This document shows positions 8,465 through 16,587 of a stretch of DNA of 64,000 nt, piece by piece. The first letter of the stretch is position 1; each line of letters starts with the position of its first letter. The notes beneath the pieces were generated by a model. It did not search any database and was not told the origin of the DNA. It saw only the letters and a list, made by a program, of their open reading frames with translations. The translations under genes and the position numbers were made by a program. Origin of the DNA: Planctomycetota bacterium (GTDB lineage: Bacteria; Planctomycetota; Planctomycetia; Planctomycetales; Planctomycetaceae); the NCBI GenBank assembly GCA_030836185.1, contig JAURQH010000021.1, forward strand, positions 124,001 through 188,000, written 5' to 3'.

Positions 8465-9136
8465 ATGTCTTTGCTAAAGTTGACAGTGACTTTCATCCTG
8501 AGTCTTTCATTGAGTCTATTTGCGGAAGAACCTCTTCCAGAAATTTCAGGCTGGGGAGTGCTCTTCAACAGTCAGCATGAGATCACTTGGGAATCGAAAG
8601 CAGGAACATTTTCTCTCACCGCTCCCGGACCGGTCCACGATTTGAGCATCGAAATCAAGCGGATGAACGCTCCGTTTGTGCTTCAGCACAAAACGGGTGA
8701 CTTTGACATCACGGTTCGTGTGGATGGGGAGTTCTCTCCAGGTGAAAAAACACTCCAAGTCCGCACGCCGTATCATGGGGCAGGGATTTTGTTGATGGCC
8801 GACCCTTACAATTACATGCGGTTGGAACGGGCGACTCTCACCAACAGCAGCGGCCAACGTCATTATGCCAATTACGAATTCCGCGTGAATGGCAAACACC
8901 AGAGGTTTGGTAAAGTGACAGATTTTCCTTTGAAGCCCGGTCTCTCGACATGGTTCAAAGTCTCACGTAAAGGGAATGAATTTATAACCGCTATTAAGCA
9001 GCCGGGAGGAGACTGGGTTCCGCTTCCCAATCGAAGTGTCAGTTACCCACCGAATCTGAATGTGGGAGTTGCCGCCGTGAATGTCTCGACGAAATCGTTA
9101 ACTGCAAACTTCAGCGAATTCCAATTGACGCCGTGA
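8465..9136 (+). CDS. Secreted DUF1349-like (concanavalin-like lectin fold) protein
   Basis: The ATG at 8465 starts a signal peptide (MSLLKLTVTFILSLSLSLFA) and has AGGA about 9 bases upstream; the frame is open from 8390. The 223-residue product has the layout of the DUF1349/regulation-of-enolase-like jelly-roll family: APFVLQHKTGDFDITVRV in the first half, then AGILLMADPYNYMRLERAT, and the closing GVAAVNVSTKSLTANFSEF. Proteins of this fold often bind carbohydrate. No catalytic residues are known for the family. It stands alone, with 460 bp of non-coding DNA after it. Confidence 0.7.
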   Translation: MSLLKLTVTFILSLSLSLFAEEPLPEISGWGVLFNSQHEITWESKAGTFSLTAPGPVHDLSIEIKRMNAPFVLQHKTGDFDITVRVDGEFSPGEKTLQVRTPYHGAGILLMADPYNYMRLERATLTNSSGQRHYANYEFRVNGKHQRFGKVTDFPLKPGLSTWFKVSRKGNEFITAIKQPGGDWVPLPNRSVSYPPNLNVGVAAVNVSTKSLTANFSEFQLTP

Positions 9137-9600
9137 CATTATCCTGACTGACGGCGACTTGGCTCGGACAACTCGTTCCCAAAGACCGACACTGCCCTAC
9201 ATTTCGTCTGAATTCTTGCGAATCCAGCTACTTGCTTGTTTCCTCGGTTCGGTAGGGCGACGCACCTGCGGAGCTATTTCTGCTTTCTTGTGATGATGAA
9301 ACTTACGACGTCAACAAGCACTACATACAGACGCTTCTAGCACCATTCGCCAATCAATTCACTTCACTATCAGTTGTGAGCATCCCGACACACTGCGCCG
9401 TCAAATCTACCACACATTGGCAACTTGGATCTGCTGGCAACTCGCCAACACAAAACTTCGTAAGTGATTTATTTTCAATGGGATGCGTCTCCTAATCCTT
9501 CCCGATGTGACCTTTGGCACTCAGGCTGCTTTTCTCTCTGGTAGACCCCCATGAATCAAGACGATTCATTCACCAGCCCTCCAAGACCGGGAGACTCATC
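9137..9600. other. Intergenic region without recognised features
   Basis: A 464-bp gap between two secreted-protein genes on the same strand. I found no convincing frame, tRNA, strong hairpin or repeat here. A GGGAG Shine-Dalgarno for the next gene lies near its right end. Confidence 0.5.
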
Positions 9601-10191
9601 ATGAAAACCTCATTCACCACCGCCGCTTTGATCATCCTCACACTTTCCGTCATGCCGACCGCTTTTGCCGGTCACGATCATGATGGAGTTGGAAGTCCTG
9701 AGAAGCTGGCCATCGCTTTGGCAAATCAGTCGCGTGAAATTGTCCAAGAGTTCCAACATCACTTCCCACACAAACAAGGACTCAACCAACGAGCGTATAT
9801 CATCTGTCGACTGGCAGAGTCATCGCAGCACGATGTCCTGCATCGGCACGACCTGCACAGCACGATTCGTCAGGTTGCCAAATTAGAAGACTTGCTCGAT
9901 GATTTGGAAGATGATCTCGACGATAAGTTGGATGATAAACGATACCGGAATGACCGCCATGTTCTTGGCACTGTGAAGAAGGCTGAGAAATTAGCGAAAC
10001 TGTTACGACGGTCATTACAGGACGCAGACCGTCACGCCCATCATGCTCCACCCCGCCCTGATTACTATCAACACAGCCATGCGGGACATCGATCTTCAGG
10101 TCACGCCCATCATCACCATCGGGTCGATAATCGTGCTCGTTATATCACTTTTAATCGAGGAGGATTCTCGTTCGGAATACGGCTTCGTTGA
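9601..10191 (+). CDS. Secreted acidic/His-rich protein of unknown function
   Basis: The ATG at 9601, with GGGAG upstream, begins a typical signal peptide (MKTSFTTAALIILTLSVMPTAFA) cut before GHDHDG. The mature protein of about 173 residues has a helical region, an acidic tract (LEDLLDDLEDDLDDKLDD) and a C-terminal third very rich in His (HAHHAPPRP, SSGHAHHHHR). The acidic and His-rich segments suggest binding of divalent metals, but that is inference from composition. It ends with RGGFSFGIRLR. I do not recognise a named family. An intrinsic terminator follows at 10223-10249, so it is probably a single-gene transcript. Confidence 0.7.
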   Translation: MKTSFTTAALIILTLSVMPTAFAGHDHDGVGSPEKLAIALANQSREIVQEFQHHFPHKQGLNQRAYIICRLAESSQHDVLHRHDLHSTIRQVAKLEDLLDDLEDDLDDKLDDKRYRNDRHVLGTVKKAEKLAKLLRRSLQDADRHAHHAPPRPDYYQHSHAGHRSSGHAHHHHRVDNRARYITFNRGGFSFGIRLR

Positions 10192-10222
10192 TCGAAATGA
10201 GAACCCCTTCCAATCATCCTCT

Positions 10223-10249
10223 GCCCACGCTTGGCCGTGGGCCTTTTTT
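10223..10249 (+). terminator. Rho-independent terminator
   Basis: A 7-bp perfect stem GCCCACG/CGTGGGC (10223-10229 with 10236-10242) with a 6-base loop is followed by a run of six T (10244-10249). It lies 32 bp after the stop of the His-rich protein and before argB. Confidence 0.85.
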
Positions 10250-10429
10250 AAGCGCTGGCCAGATTTGAATCGACTCAGCAGTCACTCAAAGAGCGTAATT
10301 AAGACTTTCATTGCGATTCTGACCTGAAATTTGGGGCATCCCCGCGAATGTTGGGTTAAGTGCTGCTCATTTGACTCTCACATCCCGGCATGTCAAAATA
10401 TCCAGCTTATCTTAAACTACGGAAGAATC

Positions 10430-11320
10430 ATGGTTTCCGAAGCAATCAAGAAAGCCGATGTTCTGATCGAAGCTCTGAACTGGATTCAGCGTTTTCGAGG
10501 AAAATACGTCGTCATCAAGTTTGGCGGTTCGGCTCTCGAAGAAACCGAAGCCGTTAAAGCGTTTCTGACCGATGTGATTTTCATGTCGAGTGTCGGCATG
10601 AAGCCGATCCTGATCCACGGCGGTGGTAAGGCGATCAGTAAAGCGATGACCGACGCGGGCATCGAACCACGGTTTGTTCAGGGACGACGATATACTGATG
10701 AGAAAGCCATCGACATTGTTGCCAAAGTTCTCGCCGGAGATATCTGTCAATCGCTGGTTGCCGAGATCAACAATCGTCAGGGACAGGCTGTCGCTCTGAA
10801 TTACCAGACTCAGAATTGTCTCGTTGCTCGTAAATTGGATTTGACCAATGATCAGGGTGAACCTGTAGACCTTGGACGTGTCGGAGAGGTTTACGATATC
10901 AATCGGGAGTTACTCAAGCGGACTTGTGATAACGGCGTGATTCCCGTCATTCCGTCTATAGCCGTTGATCGGGGAGGACGTCTTTTCAACGTGAATGCGG
11001 ATACCGCAGCCGCAGCCGTTGCGGGCATTTTGGGAGCGGAAAAACTGATGTTCCTGAGCGATGTTCCCGGTATCTGTCGAGACAAGGATGATTTGAACAC
11101 TTTAATACGTCATGTGGATGGTGCCGATTGCCGTAAGCTGATCGAAGAGGGAGTCGTAGCGGCGGGGATGGTTCCCAAAGTGGAAGCCGCTTTGGAAGCG
11201 TTGGCGGCGGGTGTTGGGAAAGTCCACATTGTGGATGGCCGGACTCCGCATAGTATTTTGTTGGAGATTTATTCAGACACCGGTATCGGAACCGAACTCG
11301 TGCTACACGATTCCCAATAA
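10430..11320 (+). CDS. argB: Acetylglutamate kinase
   Basis: Second step of arginine synthesis: phosphorylates N-acetyl-L-glutamate with ATP in the cytoplasm. The 296-residue product has the amino-acid-kinase motifs [28 protein letters not shown] (acetylglutamate loop), the [16 protein letters not shown] region near the C-terminus and the final [13 protein letters not shown] use the ATG at 10430 rather than the frame start at 10331 because the conserved domain begins directly after it and GGAAG lies 6 bases upstream. argD follows after about 100 bp and argF further on, so this is the first gene of an arginine cluster. Confidence 0.95.
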   Translation: MVSEAIKKADVLIEALNWIQRFRGKYVVIKFGGSALEETEAVKAFLTDVIFMSSVGMKPILIHGGGKAISKAMTDAGIEPRFVQGRRYTDEKAIDIVAKVLAGDICQSLVAEINNRQGQAVALNYQTQNCLVARKLDLTNDQGEPVDLGRVGEVYDINRELLKRTCDNGVIPVIPSIAVDRGGRLFNVNADTAAAAVAGILGAEKLMFLSDVPGICRDKDDLNTLIRHVDGADCRKLIEEGVVAAGMVPKVEAALEALAAGVGKVHIVDGRTPHSILLEIYSDTGIGTELVLHDSQ

Positions 11321-11417
11321 TCCACTTATGAGACATCGATACGAATTCAAGAAGTCATTGCGACTTTGAGTTTTGTCTTCCCTGTTCCTAATAAGAACAG
11401 TTCAGAAAGCGAACATT

Positions 11418-12620
11418 ATGACAACGACATCCACGAGTCAGGAAACCATCGAACTGTTCGATCAGTATGTGATCCCGAACTATCGACGCTATCCGGTAAC
11501 ATTGGTTCGCGGAGAAGGGTCGTATGTCTGGAGTGCGGAAGGTCAGCGTTATCTCGATCTGTTTCCTGGTTGGGGGTGTAACATTTTGGGTTACTGCCCA
11601 CCGCAAGTGGTGGAGGCTGTCCAAAAACAGGCTGGGGAATTGATTCACGTCCCCAATACGTGGTACATCGAGTCGCAAGGAAAATTTGCCGAAGCGCTCT
11701 GCACACGAGGATTTGGCAAAGCATTCTTCTGCAACAGTGGAGCGGAAGCGATTGAAGGGGCCATCAAACTCGCTCGCTTGCACACTTCGGAAAAACGACA
11801 CAAGATCATCACGTTCGAGAACAGTTTTCACGGTCGAACTTATGCCGCCGTGACAGCCACCGCACAACCCAAATATCACGAAGGGATCGGCCCGATGGTG
11901 GCCGGCTTTCGTTATGCTCCCCACAATGATCTCGATGCTGTTGCCTCGATGATTGATGACGAAACGGCCGCGATTCTGATCGAACCGGTACAGGGTGAGG
12001 GAGGAGTGAACATCCCCGAGGAAGGATTCTTGGAGGGATTGCGGGAACTGTGTGACGACAATGAGCTGTTGCTGATCTTTGATGAAGTTCAAACCGGCAT
12101 GGGGCGTTTGGGAACATGGTTCGGCTACCAAACCTGGAATGTTCAGCCAGACATTATGACGCTGGCCAAAGGATTGGCGGGTGGAGTTGCTGTCGGTGCC
12201 ATTATTGCGACCGATGAAGTGGCCCCGAGTTTACGACCGGGAATGCACGCCAGCACATTCGGCGGAAACCCGATTGCCATGTCGGCAGGCTTGGCGACAG
12301 TCGCCACCATCGAAGAAGAGAATCTGTTAAGCAATGTCTCTGCTCGATCCGAACAGTTCCGCAAGTTCTTTCTCGATCTTCAGGCAGAGCTATCAATCAT
12401 TCGCGAAGTCCGCGTGCAAGGCATGATGGTGGGAATCGATCTGACGATTCCGGCGACTCCCGCAGTCGGAAAATGTATGGAACGAGGACTCCTCATGAAT
12501 GCCACTCATGAAACCGTTGTCAGATTGTTACCCGCTTTGAATGTGACGGCAGAGCAAGTCGATGAAGGTTGTGCAATCCTGAAAGAGGTCTTGCAGGAGA
12601 TGTCTGCAGACGCAGAGTGA
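11418..12620 (+). CDS. argD: Acetylornithine aminotransferase (class III PLP enzyme)
   Basis: Transaminates N-acetylglutamate semialdehyde to N-acetylornithine, the fourth step of arginine synthesis. The 400-residue protein shows class III aminotransferase motifs: [20 protein letters not shown], the phosphate-binding [45 protein letters not shown] and the PLP-lysine segment [17 protein letters not shown], followed by [11 protein letters not shown]. The ATG at 11418 has GAAAG upstream and starts just ahead of conserved sequence. It lies between argB and argF, separated from argF by an inserted four-helix-bundle cassette. Confidence 0.93.
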   Translation: MTTTSTSQETIELFDQYVIPNYRRYPVTLVRGEGSYVWSAEGQRYLDLFPGWGCNILGYCPPQVVEAVQKQAGELIHVPNTWYIESQGKFAEALCTRGFGKAFFCNSGAEAIEGAIKLARLHTSEKRHKIITFENSFHGRTYAAVTATAQPKYHEGIGPMVAGFRYAPHNDLDAVASMIDDETAAILIEPVQGEGGVNIPEEGFLEGLRELCDDNELLLIFDEVQTGMGRLGTWFGYQTWNVQPDIMTLAKGLAGGVAVGAIIATDEVAPSLRPGMHASTFGGNPIAMSAGLATVATIEEENLLSNVSARSEQFRKFFLDLQAELSIIREVRVQGMMVGIDLTIPATPAVGKCMERGLLMNATHETVVRLLPALNVTAEQVDEGCAILKEVLQEMSADAE

Positions 12621-12698
12621 TCAAAAGTATTCAGATGACAGTGTTCAGTTTTCAGAAAGATTGAATATTAGTAGCCAATCGATTGCAGGTGATGAGTG

Positions 12699-12703
12699 AG
12701 GAG
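12699..12703 (+). promoter_or_regulatory. Shine-Dalgarno deciding the original start of the four-helix-bundle gene
   Basis: AGGAG lies 9 bases before ATG 12713, whose first codons (MFQSFEDLE) match the usual N-terminus of the family. This identifies 12713 rather than the GTG at 12696 as the ancestral start. Confidence 0.65.
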
Positions 12704-12712
12704 TTCATATTT

Positions 12713-13055
12713 ATGTTTCAATCTTTCGAAGACTTGGAAGCGAAGTTGCCAACTGGCAGTTAAGATCTACGAGGTCATGCGGGACAGCAGAGATTATGGT
12801 CTGAAAGATCAAATGCAGCGAGCAGCAGTTTCCATAGCCTCGAATATCGCGGAAGGATCTGAAGGGTCAAACAAGGAGTTTGCACGTTATTTGAAAATCG
12901 CAAGTGGTTCAGCAGCGGAATTACGAACTCAAACTTACATCGCATCGAGAGTGGGGTTGATAGAACTAGAGCAGATGCGAGAAATTATCGATGAATGTCA
13001 ACAGATCTCAAAGATGATCTATGGACTTCGAAAGTCACTGAACACCGAAAACTGA
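12713..13055 (+). pseudogene. Four-helix bundle (23S rRNA IVS-type) protein, N-terminally frameshifted
   Basis: The C-terminal ~105 residues (WKRSCQLAVKIYEVM, QMQRAAVSIASNIAEGS, KEFARYLKIASGSAAEL) are a clear member of the four-helix bundle / 23S rRNA intervening-sequence protein family, about 115-120 residues long, function unknown. ATG 12713 encodes MFQSFEDLE, the family's usual start, but that frame runs into a stop at 12761-12763. The two parts are in different frames; restoring 8 bases by duplicating TTGGAAG around 12734-12740 would give FEDLEVWKRS-like sequence. A GTG at 12696 can bypass the lesion by replacing the N-terminus with unrelated residues, so a product may still be made. It interrupts the arginine cluster. 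Confidence 0.7.
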
Positions 13056-13081
13056 TTACTGAAAACTAACTATCCATTCGG

Positions 13082-13131
13082 CGAACGACATTCCCTGTGC
13101 TCGGGAGATATCGTTCGTCATTTGTTTTTTT
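13082..13131 (+). terminator. Candidate terminator/attenuator hairpin ahead of argF
   Basis: CGAACGA (13082-13088) pairs with TCGTTCG (13111-13117), with an inner TCCC/GGGA helix (13092-13095 with 13103-13106). A T-rich tail with a run of seven T (13125-13131) follows, then AAGAGGAG and the argF start. It may end transcription of the inserted cassette or act in the argF leader; sequence alone cannot distinguish these. Confidence 0.5.
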
Positions 13132-13151
13132 AAGAGGAGTGGAGTCTTCAC

Positions 13152-14069
13152 ATGACACACCTCATATCATTACAGGATCTTGATCGAAAACAGGTCGAGA
13201 GTATTCTCGAAACATCGGCGGTCCTCAAACAAAAGTTTCAGGACGATGATCGCCCTCAGCCATTTGCGGGATATTTTTTGACGCAGATATTTGACAAACC
13301 CTCTCTGCGAACCCGCACCAGTTTTGAAGCGGCCATGGTAAATTTGGGTGGCAACGGAATGTTCATGACATCTGAAGAAGCGGGGCTCAACGGTCGGGAA
13401 TCACTCGAAGATGTTGCCCGAGTTCTCAGCAGCTTCACAGATGTGATTACGATTCGGACATTTTCGCATCAATTCATTATCGATTTTGCCAAGCACTCCA
13501 GCGTGCCGGTTATCAATGCGTTATCCGATGAACTGCATCCCTGCCAGGCGCTGGCTGATATATTGACGGTACGCGAAGCATTCGGTGAATATCCAAAAAA
13601 TCGACGCCTTGTTTACATTGGTGATGGGAACAATGTTGCCGCTTCGTTGTGTAACATCACGGCGATTCTTGAAATTCCGATGACGGTTTGTACGCCGGAA
13701 AATTACACACTTTCAAAGTCATTTCTGGAGAGCTATCAACAGAATTACCCTGATGCTGACCTCGTACAGACGACTGATATTAAATTGGCTGTCAAAGACG
13801 CCTGTGTTCTCTATACCGATGTTTGGGCGAGTATGGGGCAAGAGACAGAAGCCGCGCAACGGAAAAAAGACTTCGCACCTTATCAGATCAATGAGGAGAT
13901 ACTGTCAGCAGCCCCGAACGATTCCAAGTTCCTGCATTGCCTGCCCGCGAAACGCGGCTTGGAAGTGACTGATGGCGTCATGGAATCGTCGCAAAGCATG
14001 GTTTTCCAACAGGCGGAAAATCGCATGCACATTGCCCGCGGATTGTTCCATTGGCTATTGGTGAAGTGA
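13152..14069 (+). CDS. argF: Ornithine carbamoyltransferase
   Basis: Transfers carbamoyl from carbamoyl phosphate to ornithine, giving citrulline. The 305-residue length is typical. Motifs: the carbamoyl-phosphate loop KPSLRTRTSFE (S-x-R-T-R, near residue 52), HPCQALAD (His and Gln contacting carbamoyl phosphate), YIGDGNNVAASL for the ornithine side, VLYTDVWASMGQE and the catalytic LHCLPAKRG with Cys near residue 260. RAGGAG-type Shine-Dalgarno (GAGGAG) lies upstream. Third arginine gene of the cluster. argG and argH are not in the window. Confidence 0.95.
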   Translation: MTHLISLQDLDRKQVESILETSAVLKQKFQDDDRPQPFAGYFLTQIFDKPSLRTRTSFEAAMVNLGGNGMFMTSEEAGLNGRESLEDVARVLSSFTDVITIRTFSHQFIIDFAKHSSVPVINALSDELHPCQALADILTVREAFGEYPKNRRLVYIGDGNNVAASLCNITAILEIPMTVCTPENYTLSKSFLESYQQNYPDADLVQTTDIKLAVKDACVLYTDVWASMGQETEAAQRKKDFAPYQINEEILSAAPNDSKFLHCLPAKRGLEVTDGVMESSQSMVFQQAENRMHIARGLFHWLLVK

Positions 14070-14072
14070 ATT

Positions 14073-14330
14073 ATGATTCGCGATGAAGATGACAAATATT
14101 GGTATCTCGACGAATGGCATGATCGAGAGTATCACATCGAGCTATACGAGAGCATGATGTCAGAAGAAGATACGTTTAGATGCTTATATGAGAAATTCAC
14201 CTTTCTGAATAATTTAGGATACAAGAGAATAAGAAAGTGGAGCGGCCAGGAAGGTACTGTCATTGAATACAGAAACGCTCAGTTGGACATGGAATTGGAC
14301 TTTCATTTTGGTGGGATCGTTGGCGATTAG
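14073..14330 (+). CDS. Small protein of unknown function
   Basis: An 85-residue, strongly acidic and aromatic protein (DEDDKYWYLDEWHDREYH at the N-terminus) with no signal peptide or membrane segment. I do not recognise a family. It starts 3 bases after the argF stop, which suggests translational coupling or coincidental insertion. Its codon use differs from neighbours: several Arg codons are AGA and the sequence is AT-rich, which is a mild sign of recent acquisition. Paired with another small unknown gene 8 bp downstream. Confidence 0.55.
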   Translation: MIRDEDDKYWYLDEWHDREYHIELYESMMSEEDTFRCLYEKFTFLNNLGYKRIRKWSGQEGTVIEYRNAQLDMELDFHFGGIVGD

Positions 14331-14338
14331 AGTTCACC

Positions 14339-14587
14339 TTGAAGTCGAGTACCAATCAAGTAGATCAACAATTGCTAAATGAGTACGTTCTGAAGCTTTG
14401 TCGTTCACAAACAATATTTGATACTTGGAGTAAAACCTTCATCGGAATAATTCCAAAGTCTGAATCTGAATGGGATCTGCGTCTGCCTGATGCATTGAAA
14501 GCAAAATTGGATTGGTATTCGTATTTGTTCAAAAAGCATCTTGATAAATTGTTGAGAGCAGATTTTTCTGAGCTGGATGCTCGGTAG
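14339..14587 (+). CDS. Small protein of unknown function (TTG start)
   Basis: An 82-residue frame starting at TTG, 8 bp after the previous small gene; no ATG is available upstream in frame. The product is predicted helical and basic at the C-terminus (KLDWYSYLFKKHLDKLLRAD). No known motif was recognised. Like its neighbour it is AT-rich. The close spacing and shared composition suggest the two arrived or work together, but no function can be assigned, and the start codon is uncertain because no good Shine-Dalgarno is seen. Confidence 0.4.
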   Translation: MKSSTNQVDQQLLNEYVLKLCRSQTIFDTWSKTFIGIIPKSESEWDLRLPDALKAKLDWYSYLFKKHLDKLLRADFSELDAR

Positions 14588-14643
14588 ACACCAGTGTTGA
14601 GATTTTTACTAACTTCTAATTCCTAGTTTCTAATTACTTAATC

Positions 14644-15399
14644 ATGCGACACGACAATCGAAAACCTGATCAGCTACGCCCTATTTCCATTCAACGTGAT
14701 TTCACCGGATCGGCTTCGGGAAGCGTCTTGATCAAAGCGGGGCGTACCACGGTGCTTTGCACCGCATCGTTGGAAGAGTCGGTCCCTCCCTGGAAAAAGT
14801 ATGGCCTTGCGGAAGGCGAAGAGCCAAGCGGTTGGGTGACGGGTGAGTACAGTATGTTGCCGGGCAGTACGTCTCCGCGAAAACGCCGTGAACGGAGTAA
14901 AGTCGATGGACGGACCACAGAGATTCAGCGATTGATTGGGCGCAGTTTACGTGCCGTGGTCGATTTCAAAGCATTGGGTGCGCGAACAATCACCATCGAT
15001 TGTGATGTGCTCGAAGCGGATGGTGGCACTCGTACGTTGAGTATTACCGGCGGATTCATTGCGCTGTGTGATGCGGTCGCCCGGAATGAAAATCTGGATC
15101 CCTCTGCTGTCATCACCGATGCTTTGGCGGCGGTCAGTATTGGTGTCTACGATGACGAACTTCTGCTCGATTTGGATTACTCCGAAGACAGTCAGGCAGA
15201 TGTCGATATGAATGTCGTCATGGTCGGGAATGGTGAATTTGTCGAAGTACAAGGGACTGCCGAAGGACGGACTTTCAGTCGCGATCTCCTCAATCGCCAA
15301 CTGGAACTCGCGGAAAGCGGAATTCAAGAGTTGATGACTCTCCAAGCCGCAGCTCTCGGCGATCATTGGCCTCTGGACAAAAAATCGGAAAAGAGCTAA
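14644..15399 (+). CDS. rph: Ribonuclease PH
   Basis: Phosphorolytic 3'-5' exoribonuclease that trims tRNA 3' ends, acting as a ring-shaped hexamer in the cytoplasm. The 251-residue protein has the family's N-terminal [37 protein letters not shown], the RNA-binding [20 protein letters not shown] (Arg-rich), [16 protein letters not shown], then [15 protein letters not shown] with the conserved metal/phosphate region, and [10 protein letters not shown] near the C-terminus. Length is typical. Stands after the two small unknown genes with a 56-bp gap. Confidence 0.93.
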   Translation: MRHDNRKPDQLRPISIQRDFTGSASGSVLIKAGRTTVLCTASLEESVPPWKKYGLAEGEEPSGWVTGEYSMLPGSTSPRKRRERSKVDGRTTEIQRLIGRSLRAVVDFKALGARTITIDCDVLEADGGTRTLSITGGFIALCDAVARNENLDPSAVITDALAAVSIGVYDDELLLDLDYSEDSQADVDMNVVMVGNGEFVEVQGTAEGRTFSRDLLNRQLELAESGIQELMTLQAAALGDHWPLDKKSEKS

Positions 15400-15490
15400 A
15401 GTTCGCGGCAGTTTTAGTCGAAAGGCCACGAATCGGCCTTCATAAAAAGTCGTAACTTCAGCAATTTGATTATGTTACGACTTCGCCCTC

Positions 15491-15498
15491 GGAAGGAG
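15491..15498 (+). promoter_or_regulatory. Shine-Dalgarno deciding a GTG start
   Basis: GGAAGGAG lies 6 bases before GTG 15505 and is much stronger than anything before the ATG at 15472 or the TTG at 15466, so the SPOR-like secreted protein should begin at 15505. Confidence 0.7.
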
Positions 15499-15504
15499 TC
15501 TGTC

Positions 15505-16581
15505 GTGCGAAAACTTGATCAAACGCTGTGTCTTATTCCCGTTTGTCTGCTTGTGATGTTGTTTTCGTCAACATCATTCGTTGGCGCGGCCGGCATTGAA
15601 GCCGTCAAAGGGAAAGAATACACGATCACGAAACAGCATGGTCCCTGGATGATCATGGCTGCTTCTTTCTCTGAGGTTCGTGATGAGAACTTTCGCAAAG
15701 AAGGGTTTACCGCTCGTCAGGCAGCCGTCGAGTTGGTGTATGAACTCCGCAAAAAAGGGATTCCCGCCTATGTGTTCGAGCAGGATGCCAAGCTGGGTAA
15801 AATTGAAACCAGTAATCGCATGCAACGACGCGAACAGCGAGTCTACACTGCCCAGCGAAACATGATCTCCGTGCTGGCCGGCAATTACTCCAGTATTGAA
15901 GACAAAAAAGGTCAACAAACGCTGACTTGGATTAAAAACTACAAAGCAGATTTCTTATTGAAGAACGGCGGTCGCTTCAAGTCGACTCCGGGACAGCCAA
16001 AACCTCTGAGTGGTGCATTCTTCACGGTTAACCCGTTACTGACACCTGAAGAAGTGAAAGACGCCTCTGCGAATCCTCTGCTGATTCGCCTGAATACAAA
16101 CCACAACTATTCGTTGTTCGAAAATCCGCATCAGTATACCTTGATCATTGCCACCTTCTCGGGAACCGGTACGAAAATCATGCTGGGTGGAGATGAAGAA
16201 AAGCAGAATTCGTTATTCGACCAAATCAAACCCTCGAATGCACTCGATAAAGCCGCTCAAGACGCATTGGAATTAGCCACCTCGATGCGAAATGCTCAAA
16301 AGGCAGGTTACAGCCAAGATTACGAGGTTTATGTTTGGCACGATGAGAATAAATCGGTTGTGACCATCGGTGGCTTTGATTCGATGGACGACTCTCGCAT
16401 TAAAACTATGATGAAAACCTATGCGGCCAAGCAAAAGCCGTTACCGAATAATCCTGCCAAGTTTGTCACAGTGGCAGAATTCTTCACCGTTCCCAAGACG
16501 ATTGACTTCACGCAGGCTCAAAAAAGCTGGATATTCGACCCCGTACCGCGCGTGATGAAAATTCCCCGGTATCGTCGATAG
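15505..16581 (+). CDS. Secreted SPOR-like repeat protein of unknown function
   Basis: From the GTG at 15505 the product has 358 residues and starts with a signal peptide (MRKLDQTLCLIPVCLLVMLF, cleaved near FVGAAG). GPWMIMAASFSEVRDENFRK followed by ARQAAVELVYELRKKGIPAYVF resembles the beta-alpha-beta layout of SPOR peptidoglycan-binding domains, and a second such unit can be read near the C-terminus (QDYEVYVWHDENKSVVTIGGF, then MDDSRIKTMMKTY). I infer a cell-envelope protein on this basis; no catalytic motif is present. Convergent with the MBL-fold gene, 6 bp apart. Confidence 0.6.
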   Translation: MRKLDQTLCLIPVCLLVMLFSSTSFVGAAGIEAVKGKEYTITKQHGPWMIMAASFSEVRDENFRKEGFTARQAAVELVYELRKKGIPAYVFEQDAKLGKIETSNRMQRREQRVYTAQRNMISVLAGNYSSIEDKKGQQTLTWIKNYKADFLLKNGGRFKSTPGQPKPLSGAFFTVNPLLTPEEVKDASANPLLIRLNTNHNYSLFENPHQYTLIIATFSGTGTKIMLGGDEEKQNSLFDQIKPSNALDKAAQDALELATSMRNAQKAGYSQDYEVYVWHDENKSVVTIGGFDSMDDSRIKTMMKTYAAKQKPLPNNPAKFVTVAEFFTVPKTIDFTQAQKSWIFDPVPRVMKIPRYRR

Positions 16582-16587
16582 TTCGCA

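Larger units (their letters stand above)
12639..13066. repeat. Inserted cassette bounded by GTTCAG/CTGAAC-type repeats
   Basis: The four-helix-bundle gene is flanked on the left by CAGTGTTCAGTTTTCAG (12639-12655) and on the right by CACTGAACACCGAAAACTG (13036-13054) plus ACTGAAAACT. The right-hand words are the reverse complement of the left-hand words with one change, so the segment behaves like an insert with inverted ends between argD and argF. The right repeat also encodes the last residues of the protein (SLNTEN), which argues that repeat and gene move together. Confidence 0.55.
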
